Origin: Oscillospiraceae bacterium
GTDB lineage: Bacteria; Bacillota; Clostridia; Oscillospirales; Ruminococcaceae
Assembly (NCBI GenBank): GCA_022792755.1
Contig: JAAWBP010000056.1
Span: 1 to 11,627, forward strand
Reading direction: 5' to 3'
DNA: 11,627 bases
In this document: positions 1 to 6,420 of the stretch, piece after piece
Layout of the letters: every line of letters begins with the position of its first letter
Numbering within the stretch: the stretch's first letter is position 1
Translations under genes and position numbers: made by a program
Notes under the pieces: generated by a model
The model's database searches: none
What the model was told of the DNA's origin: nothing
The model's input: only the letters and a program-made list of their open reading frames with translations

Positions 1-171
1 ATGGAACGGGAGGACTGCCATACCATACCGATCATCGCCATGTCTGCAAACGCCTTTGATGATGACTTGAAAAGGTCGGTGGAGTGCGGGATGAACGGGC
101 ATTTGTCCAAACCTGTGGAAGTAGAAAAGCTTTATCAGACCTTGGACCGGGTAATCCGTGAAAGGAAGTAA
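1..171 (+). CDS. C-terminal end of a response-regulator receiver domain protein (partial)
   Basis: The reading frame is open from the window edge to a TAA at 169-171 and gives 56 residues. They match the second half of a CheY-like receiver domain: an IPIIAMSANAF strand with the conserved Ser/Thr of beta-4 (the MSAN segment), then a helix, then GMNGHLSKPV with the conserved Lys-Pro of beta-5, and a last amphipathic helix ending in RVIRERK. The phosphoacceptor Asp lies upstream of the window. The AMSANAF and GMNGHLSKP wording is typical of receiver domains at the C-terminus of hybrid sensor histidine kinases, so the whole protein is more likely a hybrid kinase than a DNA-binding regulator; this is inference. 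The ATG at position 1 is simply where the window begins and should not be read as the start. Confidence 0.85.
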   Translation: MEREDCHTIPIIAMSANAFDDDLKRSVECGMNGHLSKPVEVEKLYQTLDRVIRERK

Positions 172-177
172 ATGGGA

Positions 178-210
178 AGAGCCCGGGGCGGCGATCCGCT
201 CCGGGCCTCT
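178..210 (+). terminator. GC-rich hairpin after the receiver-domain gene, possible terminator
   Basis: GCCCGGGGCGG (181-191) pairs with CCGCTCCGGGC (196-206) around a CGAT loop, with one G-U pair. AGA (178-180) can add to TCT (208-210) with one bulged C. It starts a few bases after the upstream stop codon. The following sequence, GTATTTC, is only mildly T-rich, so termination may be weak and some read-through into the phzF-like gene is possible. Confidence 0.5.
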
Positions 211-258
211 GTATTTCAAAATCAGGGGATGAGTAAAAATTTACGGAGATGGGGTTTT

Positions 259-1029
259 ATGAGGCAGTATATTGTCGATGCGTTTACCGACGAACTCTTT
301 AAAGGAAACACCGCTGCTGTCTGTATCCTCGACCGCTGGATCGACGATCTGCTCATGCAGAACGTCGCAAAAGAGAACAACTTCTCTGAGACGGCATTTG
401 CCGTAAAGGAGGGCGGCGCTTATCATCTGCGGTGGTTTACGCCCGGCGGAGAAATCGATTTTTGCGGCCATGCAACGCTTGCGGCAGCCTATGTTATTGA
501 AAATTATACAGAACCCGGGTGCGGCGAAATAAAGTTTCACACCATGTCGGGGGAGATTCCCGTAAAGGCGTCAGGCGGCCTGTTCGAGATGGATTTTCCG
601 CGCTACCACCTCAACGAAGTGGCTGTGACAGATAAAATGACACAGGCGATTGGAATACGGCCGCTTGCCGCCTATTTGGACAGAGACCTGCTTTTAGTCG
701 TCGATTCGGAGGAAGCGGTTTTCAATCTAAACCCAAATCAGCTGGCTATGAAAGAGTTAGACGGGCTGTGTATTGCGGTGACGGCGAAAGGCAGCCAATA
801 CGACTGTGTTTCCCGGGTCTTTGCGCCGGAACTGGACGTTCCAGAAGATCCCGTGACGGGGTCAACCCATTGTATGATTGTTCCCTATTGGGCGAAAAGG
901 CTGAATCAAAACAGGATTACGGCGTTCCAAGCTTCTGCAAGAACAGGGGTGCTCTATGCGGAATTAAAAGACGACAGGGTAAAAATTTCGGGGAAAGCCG
1001 TACTGTTTGGGATTGCCGATATTTTGTGA
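259..1029 (+). CDS. PhzF family isomerase/epimerase
   Basis: A 256-residue protein of the PhzF/diaminopimelate-epimerase fold. PhzF relatives catalyse proton shifts on small metabolites, but the substrate of most members, including this one, is unknown. Visible family motifs are the N-terminal MRQYIVDAFT and KGNTAAVC, NFSETAF with the expected catalytic Glu44, FTPGGEIDFCGHATLAAA (first active-site loop) and DPVTGSTHC near the C-terminus (second loop). The frame is also open from an ATG at 172, but the ATG at 259 is chosen because MRQYIVDAF is the usual family N-terminus and GGAG at 245-248 lies 10 nt before it. The length is a little under the usual 260-300 residues. It is convergent with the flippase gene and probably a single-gene unit closed by the terminator at 1077-1120. 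Cytosolic; no signal peptide. Confidence 0.9.
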   Translation: MRQYIVDAFTDELFKGNTAAVCILDRWIDDLLMQNVAKENNFSETAFAVKEGGAYHLRWFTPGGEIDFCGHATLAAAYVIENYTEPGCGEIKFHTMSGEIPVKASGGLFEMDFPRYHLNEVAVTDKMTQAIGIRPLAAYLDRDLLLVVDSEEAVFNLNPNQLAMKELDGLCIAVTAKGSQYDCVSRVFAPELDVPEDPVTGSTHCMIVPYWAKRLNQNRITAFQASARTGVLYAELKDDRVKISGKAVLFGIADIL

Positions 1030-1076
1030 TCTCCGGCAGATGGTCTGTCGGCTGTCCTTAAATCCAAGAATGCAAG

Positions 1077-1120
1077 AACTCCCTCGCCATCCTTTAAGAA
1101 GGACGGCGAGGGAGTTTTTT
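1077..1120 (+). terminator. Strong intrinsic terminator of the phzF-like gene
   Basis: AACTCCCTCGCC-A-TCCTT pairs with AAGGA-C-GGCGAGGGAGTT (one A-C mismatch) around a TAAG loop, ending in a run of six T (1115-1120). It lies 47 nt past the phzF-like stop codon. On the minus strand the same hairpin is followed only by CTTGCATTCTTGG, so it is a weaker terminator for the convergent flippase transcript. No other terminator is visible in 1121-1213. Confidence 0.9.
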
Positions 1121-1213
1121 GTAGATCCAATTATACCATTGGTTTATAAAGATGAATTTATACCGTTTTGGAGGAAGATATGCAAGCTCAAGCTGCTGTC
1201 GCGTCTAGTTGAA

Positions 1214-2626
1214 TCAAGTGCGTCCGTTCCGCCGCATCGACAGGAATCCTTTTAACCCGTTTAACAGCGTACCGGCGTTGATAATGACGATCAGCGCAAA
1301 GAAGACGATTTCCAGGTAGATCCAAAACCGGACCTCTAAAATCATAATCACGGTTTGGAAGAGCAGGATCACAGTGTTGAGGGTGATTTTAGGGATCTGC
1401 ATATTGAACCGGATAAACTGCTTGGTGGTGATAGCCCGCAGGACAAAGACCAGCAGGCAGCTGATAAAGGTCGCCGTTGCCGCGCCGATCCCGCCATAGA
1501 GCGGCACCATGGTCAAATTCAGGATGACGTTGACCACGGCGCCCGCAAAAACCGTCAGCATAGAAACCTTGTTTTTCTTTGCCACCATATAAATACTGGC
1601 GAGAAACGAGGAAAAACAGGTGAAAATCGTCGCCAGCATGAGGATGGGGACAAACTGCCAGGAATCATAGTAGCTTTCCGCCACTAGAATTTTTGTGATG
1701 ATCTTGGTCAAAAGGATGATAAAGGACGCGCCCATAAAGATCAAGCTGGAAAAGGAACCGAAAACATTTTTATAGAACCGCTTTTTATCCCTCGCGTTGT
1801 CCTCGGTGACGGCGGAGATATTCCAGGCCTGCATGACGACGCCTGCGATCATTGTAATAAAGGTCGGGAGCTTATGGGCCGCGGAGTAAAGCCCGTTGAC
1901 GTATTTTCCGTTTTCCAGCATATAGGTGATGACGTACTTGTCGGAAAGGGTGTTGACCCACCAGAAAAGGGTGGTCGGGATCAGCGGAAGGGAGAACAGC
2001 ACCATTGCGCGGAGAAGGTTTTTGTTGATCCGCGTCAAATGGATATACTGCTTCAGTCTGGCAATCCAGAAAAGGAAAAGGGCGGAGATCAGGTCTGCAA
2101 CGATGATCGACAGGACATAGCCGTAAACCCCCATGTGGAAAACGCCCAGCAGCAAAATGTTGACCAGTACCATAATAGCGGTGTTTTGGATTCCTGAATA
2201 AGCAAAAAGCTTGACGAACCCCCGCGCCCGGACAAATTGCAGGCAGAGGCTGTTTAACGCGGAGCACAACACAAATAGATAAATTAAGACAGGGAACTGT
2301 GCTATAATATCAATTTGCAGAAGCGCGGGCATTAAGATCACCATCACGCCGAACCCGCACAGAATGACCAAGAGCCCATTGGTAAATACCTGCCCGCGGT
2401 TTACCTCACGGTCCAGCCCAAAGCGGATGACGGCATCGGTGATACAGACCGTGATGACCGGGATCAAAAGGTTGGCTGTATCGACGATCAGGTTGACGTC
2501 GCTGAACTGGTCGGGCGACAGCATACTGGTGTAAAACGGCGTCAGCAAAAAGACGAGAAGCTTTGAGGCGAAGGTGCCGATTGCAAAGGTGGATATATTT
2601 TTGACAAGCCTAATATACTTGTTCAT
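1214..2626 (-). CDS. Polysaccharide/lipid flippase of the MOP superfamily (Wzx-like)
   Basis: A 470-residue, strongly hydrophobic protein with about 14 predicted transmembrane helices. It opens with MNKYIRLVKNISTFAIGTF and LLTPFYTSMLSPDQF, the usual start of Wzx/RfbX-type polysaccharide transporters in Firmicutes, where the first helix bundle is followed by a conserved acidic-aromatic loop. Such proteins move lipid-linked oligosaccharides or related precursors across the cytoplasmic membrane. The C-terminus is basic (MRRNGRT), consistent with a cytosolic end. The ATG at 2626 is chosen over an in-frame start at 2689 because GAGAGGATG lies just upstream (2632-2640) and the MNKYIRL start is family-like; the longer version would also overlap the structured RNA block. 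It stands alone, with no glycosyltransferase or polymerase genes nearby, so the substrate cannot be inferred. It probably carries a leader of about 340 nt. Confidence 0.88.
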   Translation of the reverse strand: MNKYIRLVKNISTFAIGTFASKLLVFLLTPFYTSMLSPDQFSDVNLIVDTANLLIPVITVCITDAVIRFGLDREVNRGQVFTNGLLVILCGFGVMVILMPALLQIDIIAQFPVLIYLFVLCSALNSLCLQFVRARGFVKLFAYSGIQNTAIMVLVNILLLGVFHMGVYGYVLSIIVADLISALFLFWIARLKQYIHLTRINKNLLRAMVLFSLPLIPTTLFWWVNTLSDKYVITYMLENGKYVNGLYSAAHKLPTFITMIAGVVMQAWNISAVTEDNARDKKRFYKNVFGSFSSLIFMGASFIILLTKIITKILVAESYYDSWQFVPILMLATIFTCFSSFLASIYMVAKKNKVSMLTVFAGAVVNVILNLTMVPLYGGIGAATATFISCLLVFVLRAITTKQFIRFNMQIPKITLNTVILLFQTVIMILEVRFWIYLEIVFFALIVIINAGTLLNGLKGFLSMRRNGRT

Positions 2627-2654
2627 GCAGTCATCCTCTCCGGTTTGCGAATTT

Positions 2655-2851
2655 GCCCTGCCGTATGAACGCAAGCCCGTTTGGAGCACTTATAACCACG
2701 ACTCGATATCTCCCATCCTCCAGATGGCAGAAAATAGTTTGACCGTTCGGCAGGAGATCACTTCCCGCTGAAGCTTGAAGGAATGTCGTACTCGGACGAG
2801 GGGGCACTGCCCCTGACTGAAGCGCTGAAAACTTGGGCTTTGCCGGCAGGC
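2655..2851 (-). ncRNA. Candidate structured non-coding RNA (about 197 nt), raiA-like by guess
   Basis: Seen in the sequence, read on the minus strand: the two ends of this block pair. GCCTGCCG (2851-2844) pairs with CGGCAGGGC (2663-2655, one bulged G). Directly inside, GCAAAGCCC (2843-2835) pairs with GGGCTTGC (2678-2671, one bulged A). Further nested helices are GAGTAC (2793-2788) with GTGCTC (2689-2684, one U-G pair), ATCTCC (2758-2753) with GGAGAT (2713-2708), and hairpins GGGGC/GCCCC (2813-2809/2805-2801), CTTC/GAAG (2773-2770/2764-2761) and CCATC/GATGG (2727-2723/2717-2713). The U-G pair would be a C-A mismatch on the other strand, and an extended -10 promoter lies upstream on the minus strand, so this strand is preferred. 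There is no U-tract at the 3' end; the block stops 28 nt before the flippase ATG. The length and setting suggest raiA RNA, a large structured clostridial RNA, but I cannot confirm the family. It could instead be a cis-acting leader of the flippase. Confidence 0.55.
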
Positions 2852-2974
2852 TGGAACCGCTGACGATATAGGTGAAAAAGCGGCGCACTTTAAACGATTA
2901 CCGCACATCTTGAACAAAAACGACGGAAACGGAAATAATCTGGAAGCGTTCCTTTAAAAAGTAAAATCAAAATT

Positions 2975-2983
2975 ATTATAACA
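2975..2983 (-). promoter_or_regulatory. Extended -10 promoter for the structured RNA/flippase transcript
   Basis: Read on the minus strand, TGTTATAAT (2983-2975) is a full extended -10 element with a perfect TATAAT. The best-spaced -35 (about 2998-3003, TTTTAT) is weak, as is usual for extended -10 promoters, and the upstream DNA is very AT-rich, which could act as an UP element. Transcription would start near 2968, about 117 nt before the structured block and about 340 nt before the flippase ATG. Confidence 0.55.
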
Positions 2984-3136
2984 TTTATTTGCAAAAAATA
3001 AAATAAAAAGCCGATGATTTGGAGCAATAAAAGTTATTTTTTTCCTCGACATATAAAATTAGGCTCCGTATTTGGATATTATGCACAAATTCAACGTAAT
3101 AAATTTCCGAAAAATAAAAAAATAAACAAATTTCTA

Positions 3137-3165
3137 TTGAAAACAAATGCCGAATTTGGTATGAT
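3137..3165 (+). promoter_or_regulatory. Sigma-A type promoter of the glg operon
   Basis: TTGAAA (3137-3142) and TATGAT (3160-3165) are separated by exactly 17 nt; each differs from consensus at one position. Transcription would start near 3172, giving a short leader of about 27 nt that contains the GGAGGA ribosome binding site. The upstream DNA (2960-3136) is AT-rich. No operator palindrome, riboswitch or Rex-type site was recognised in the short leader. Confidence 0.75.
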
Positions 3166-3198
3166 AAGTACATCAAGAGGATGCGGAGGATGGTCATT

Positions 3199-5178
3199 AT
3201 GCCAGGAGTAAAAAGAACGCCGAATGATTTTGCCGAATTCCTTTTCCATCAGGGCACAAATTATGAGGCTTATCGATATTTGGGTTCTCACCCCGCAAAA
3301 TATGGAAGGAGCGCGGGCGCTGTTTTTCGGGTTTGGGCGCCGCATGCCCGTTCGGTCTCTGTAGTAGGGGATTTCAATGAATGGGACAGGAAGGCGAATC
3401 CCATGACGAAAAGTGACGACGGGGGAATCTGGTATTGCTTTATCCCCCATATCAAGCAGTACGACTTGTATAAATACAGCGTCGAAGGGCCTGACGGAGA
3501 GATCCGTATGAAGGCCGATCCATATGCCTTCCACGCGGAGGAGGCGCCTGGAACCGCTTCGAAATTTTATGATATTTCCGGTTATGCGTGGCACGACAAG
3601 GCCTGGTTTCAAAAAAGCGGGACGGATATTTTACACCGGCCGTTAAATATTTATGAAGTTCACCTAGGGTCGTGGCGGCGCTATGAAGACGGCAACACCT
3701 TCAGCTATACAAAGGTGGCGGACGAACTGATCCCCTATGTCAAGGAGATGGGCTACACCCACATTGAACTGCTGCCGGTGACGGAATATCCCTATGAAGG
3801 CTCCTGGGGATACCAGGTGACGGGGTATTTTGCACCGACCGCCCGGTATGGAACCCCTCACGATTTCATGGAATTCATAGACCGCTGCCATGTCGCCGGC
3901 ATCGGGGTGATTCTCGACTGGGTTCCGGCCCACTTCCCGAAGGATGCCCATGGGCTGTATGAGTTCGACGGAACGCCCTGCTATGAGTACAGCGATCCGC
4001 TCAAGCAGGAGCACAAGGGCTGGGGCACCCGGGTGTTTGATTATGGCCGGAACGAAGTGGTCAGCTTCTTGATCTCCAGCGCGAAGTTCTGGGTGGATCA
4101 GTATCACATTGACGGAATTCGGGTGGATGCGGTGGCCTCGATGCTCTACCTCGATTATGACCGGACGGAGTGGCGGCCAAACAAAAACGGCGGGCACGAG
4201 AATCTGGAGGCGGTCGAGTTCTTCCAGAAGCTCAACCGCACGATCTTGAGCGACCACCCGAACGTTTTGATGATCGCAGAGGAATCGACCGCCTGGCCCC
4301 TTGTCACCAAGCCCACCGATGTGGGCGGCCTCGGCTTCAACTACAAGTGGAATATGGGGTGGATGAACGACATGCTCTCCTATATGAGCATGGATCCGCT
4401 CTACCGTTCCGGCAGCCACGATAAGCTGACCTTCTCTTTCTTTTATGCGTTCAGCGAAAATTTTATTCTGCCCATATCGCATGACGAGGTAGTCCACGGC
4501 AAGTGTTCGCTGATCTCTAAAATGCCGGGGGAATATGAGCAGAAATTTGCCGGCGTGCGCGCTTTCTTAGGGTATATGATGGCTCACCCGGGCGGAAAGC
4601 TTTTGTTCATGGGGCAGGAGTTCGGCCAGTTTATTGAATGGAACTACGAAAAAGAGCTTGACTGGCTCCTCCTCAGCTATGAAATGCACCGGAAGCTGAA
4701 ACTTTTTGTTTCATCTTTGAATAAATTCTACCTGGAATCCTCTCCCCTTTGGGAAGATGACCATTCGTGGGATGGTTTTCAATGGATTTCAAACGACGAC
4801 AACACACAAAACATCATCACATTCCGGCGGATTAATCAAAAGGGAGAGGAATTGATTGTCATATGTAATTTTTCACCGGTACAGCGTACGGATTATATGA
4901 TAGGGGTTCCGTATTACGGCACCTATACGGAGGTTTTCAACACCGATGGTCTTCGCTTCGGCGGCACAGGAGTCGGCAACCCGGATCCAATCCATTCGGT
5001 GGATGTGGAAAACCATGGATATGAACAGTCGGCGTCTTTCACGATCGCGCCGATGTCGGTTATGTTCTTTCGGGTAAAGAAGGAGGAACGGCCGGCGAAA
5101 AAAACGGAAAAGACGCTGCCAGCGGCGTCTTGCAAACGAGTTAAAAAAGCTTCGGAGCCGTCCGACAGTATTTTATAA
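3199..5178 (+). CDS. glgB: 1,4-alpha-glucan branching enzyme GlgB
   Basis: A 659-residue glycoside hydrolase family 13 enzyme that cuts alpha-1,4 glucan chains and re-attaches them as alpha-1,6 branches on glycogen in the cytosol. Domains in order are an N-terminal carbohydrate-binding CBM48 (about 39-125, with FRVWAPHARSVSVVGDFNEW), the catalytic barrel, and a C-terminal beta domain ending near MSVMFFRV. The GH13 regions are present: DWVPAHF (Asp240-), GIRVDAV with nucleophile Asp310, MIAEEST with acid/base Glu361, and ISHDEVVHGK with Asp429. The start at ATG 3199 is preferred over in-frame ATGs at 3181 and 3190 because GGAGG (3185-3189) sits 9 nt before it. It lacks the extra N-terminal domain of the E. 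coli type. The last 33 or so residues form an unusual Lys/Ala/Pro-rich tail outside the usual fold. First gene of the glg operon, 20 nt before glgC. Confidence 0.97.
   Translation: MPGVKRTPNDFAEFLFHQGTNYEAYRYLGSHPAKYGRSAGAVFRVWAPHARSVSVVGDFNEWDRKANPMTKSDDGGIWYCFIPHIKQYDLYKYSVEGPDGEIRMKADPYAFHAEEAPGTASKFYDISGYAWHDKAWFQKSGTDILHRPLNIYEVHLGSWRRYEDGNTFSYTKVADELIPYVKEMGYTHIELLPVTEYPYEGSWGYQVTGYFAPTARYGTPHDFMEFIDRCHVAGIGVILDWVPAHFPKDAHGLYEFDGTPCYEYSDPLKQEHKGWGTRVFDYGRNEVVSFLISSAKFWVDQYHIDGIRVDAVASMLYLDYDRTEWRPNKNGGHENLEAVEFFQKLNRTILSDHPNVLMIAEESTAWPLVTKPTDVGGLGFNYKWNMGWMNDMLSYMSMDPLYRSGSHDKLTFSFFYAFSENFILPISHDEVVHGKCSLISKMPGEYEQKFAGVRAFLGYMMAHPGGKLLFMGQEFGQFIEWNYEKELDWLLLSYEMHRKLKLFVSSLNKFYLESSPLWEDDHSWDGFQWISNDDNTQNIITFRRINQKGEELIVICNFSPVQRTDYMIGVPYYGTYTEVFNTDGLRFGGTGVGNPDPIHSVDVENHGYEQSASFTIAPMSVMFFRVKKEERPAKKTEKTLPAASCKRVKKASEPSDSIL
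5110..5131 (-). other. Terminator-like hairpin inside the glgB tail, facing the minus strand
   Basis: AAGACGCTG (5110-5118) pairs with CGGCGTCTT (5123-5131) around CCAG. Read on the minus strand the hairpin is followed by TTCCGTTTTTTT, the form of an intrinsic terminator; read on the plus strand it has no U-tract. It lies within the coding region for the unusual C-terminal tail of GlgB. It may stop antisense transcription or be the relic of an old intergenic terminator; function is not shown. Confidence 0.4.
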
Positions 5179-5198
5179 AATGAGTGGGAGTGAGAAGT

Positions 5199-6401
5199 GT
5201 GTTCAACAAAAAAGAGTGTGTGGCAATGCTGCTTGCCGGCGGTCAGGGCAGCCGCTTATATGTTTTGACACAGCATATGGCGAAACCGGCCGTTCCATTT
5301 GGCGGGAAGTATAGGATCATCGATTTTCCGCTGTCGAACTGTGTTAATTCCGGGATTGACACAGTCGGGGTTTTGACCCAGTACCAGCCGCTCGTGTTAA
5401 ACGAATACCTCGGCAATGGACAGCCGTGGGATTTGGACCGGATTCACGGGGGGGTTCATGTGCTGCCTCCTTACCAGTCTGCGCTGGGTGCTTCCTGGTA
5501 CAAAGGAACTGCAAATGCGATCTTTCAAAATATTCCTTTTGTAGACCGGTACGATCCGGACTATGTCTTGATCCTTTCAGGCGACCATATTTACAAGATG
5601 GATTATAGCAAGATGCTCGCCTTCCACAAGGAGAAAAAGGCCGACTGCACCATCGCCGTTTTGCAGGTGCCGATGGAGGAAGCCTCCCGCTTCGGTATCA
5701 TGACGGCGGATGAGGAGGGGACGATCGTCGACTTCGAGGAGAAACCGAAGGAGCCAAAGAGCGACCTCGCTTCGATGGGCGTTTACATTTTCAGCTGGAA
5801 AAAGCTGAAACAGTATTTGACCAACGATGAAAACGACGCCGACTCCAGCAAGGATTTCGGAAAAAATATCATTCCGGCAATGCTCGGGGCACACGAAAAA
5901 ATGGTGGCCTATCCGTTTGAAGGCTACTGGAAGGACGTTGGAACCCTCGACAGCCTGTGGGAAGCGAATATGGATTTGCTCAACCCCAATGTGCCGCTCG
6001 AGCTTTACGACCCGGACTGGAAGATTTATTCCCGTAACCCGGTCATGCCGCCTCATTACATATCTGCTATGGCGAACGTTCAGAACAGCATGGTCACCGA
6101 AGGATGCAGCGTGTATGGAACAGTTGATTTCTCCGTTTTGTTCGCAGGTGTTACAATTGAAGAGGGTGCCGTCGTCCGCGACAGCATCGTGATGCCGGGC
6201 GCTGTTATCAAGAAAAACTCGATTGTCGAGTATGCGATCATCGGCGAGGACGTCGTAGTAGAGGAAAACGCGGTGATCGGTGCGCGGCCGGAGATGATCG
6301 ACGATAAATCCCAGTGGGGGATTGCGGTGATCGGGCCGGATGCGACGATACCCGCCGGCACCGTCGTGAAACCTCAGCAGATGGTTGCAGGCAATATGTA
6401 A
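5199..6401 (+). CDS. glgC: Glucose-1-phosphate adenylyltransferase catalytic subunit GlgC
   Basis: A 400-residue ADP-glucose pyrophosphorylase: ATP + glucose-1-phosphate gives ADP-glucose + PPi, the committed step of glycogen synthesis. The N-terminal nucleotidyltransferase domain (about 5-270) holds the nucleotide loop AMLLAGGQGSRL (9-20), AKPAVPFGGKYRIIDFPLSN (28-47), LSGDHIYKMDY with Asp129, and EEKPKEP with Lys182, the glucose-1-phosphate-binding lysine. EGYWKDVGTLDSLWEAN follows. From about residue 290 come hexapeptide repeats of a left-handed beta helix, which in this family carries allosteric and subunit contacts. GTG 5199 is the preferred start: GGGAG (5186-5190) is 8 nt upstream and the resulting MFNKKECVAMLLAGG is family-like; a GTG at 5184 would add five residues. 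It probably acts as a hetero-oligomer with GlgD, encoded 19 nt downstream. Confidence 0.96.
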   Translation: MFNKKECVAMLLAGGQGSRLYVLTQHMAKPAVPFGGKYRIIDFPLSNCVNSGIDTVGVLTQYQPLVLNEYLGNGQPWDLDRIHGGVHVLPPYQSALGASWYKGTANAIFQNIPFVDRYDPDYVLILSGDHIYKMDYSKMLAFHKEKKADCTIAVLQVPMEEASRFGIMTADEEGTIVDFEEKPKEPKSDLASMGVYIFSWKKLKQYLTNDENDADSSKDFGKNIIPAMLGAHEKMVAYPFEGYWKDVGTLDSLWEANMDLLNPNVPLELYDPDWKIYSRNPVMPPHYISAMANVQNSMVTEGCSVYGTVDFSVLFAGVTIEEGAVVRDSIVMPGAVIKKNSIVEYAIIGEDVVVEENAVIGARPEMIDDKSQWGIAVIGPDATIPAGTVVKPQQMVAGNM

Positions 6402-6420
6402 AGGAAGGGCGGCGAAAATA

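Noticed and set aside
172..258. Upstream in-frame extension of the PhzF-like gene from an ATG touching the preceding stop codon
   Set aside because: It runs through a GC-rich hairpin, adds 29 non-family residues, and a better placed ATG with GGAG at the right distance exists at 259.
1180..1212. Ten-codon open frame after GGAGGAAG in the phzF-flippase spacer
   Set aside because: Far too short, low-complexity (Ala-rich) peptide with no supporting context; the ribosome-site-like purines are not enough.
2631..2917. Two overlapping open frames of 75-85 codons on the minus strand upstream of the flippase
   Set aside because: They cover the structured RNA block, have no good ribosome binding site and no recognisable domain; the helices explain the sequence better than coding does.
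2985..3211. Short open frames in the AT-rich region before glgB on both strands
   Set aside because: Composition is extreme (Ile/Phe/Tyr/Lys-rich translations), they overlap the promoter elements, and no domain is visible.
3664..4497. 277-codon open frame on the minus strand inside glgB
   Set aside because: It lies wholly within a gene with all GH13 motifs; the antisense frame stays open because of GC-rich codon bias.
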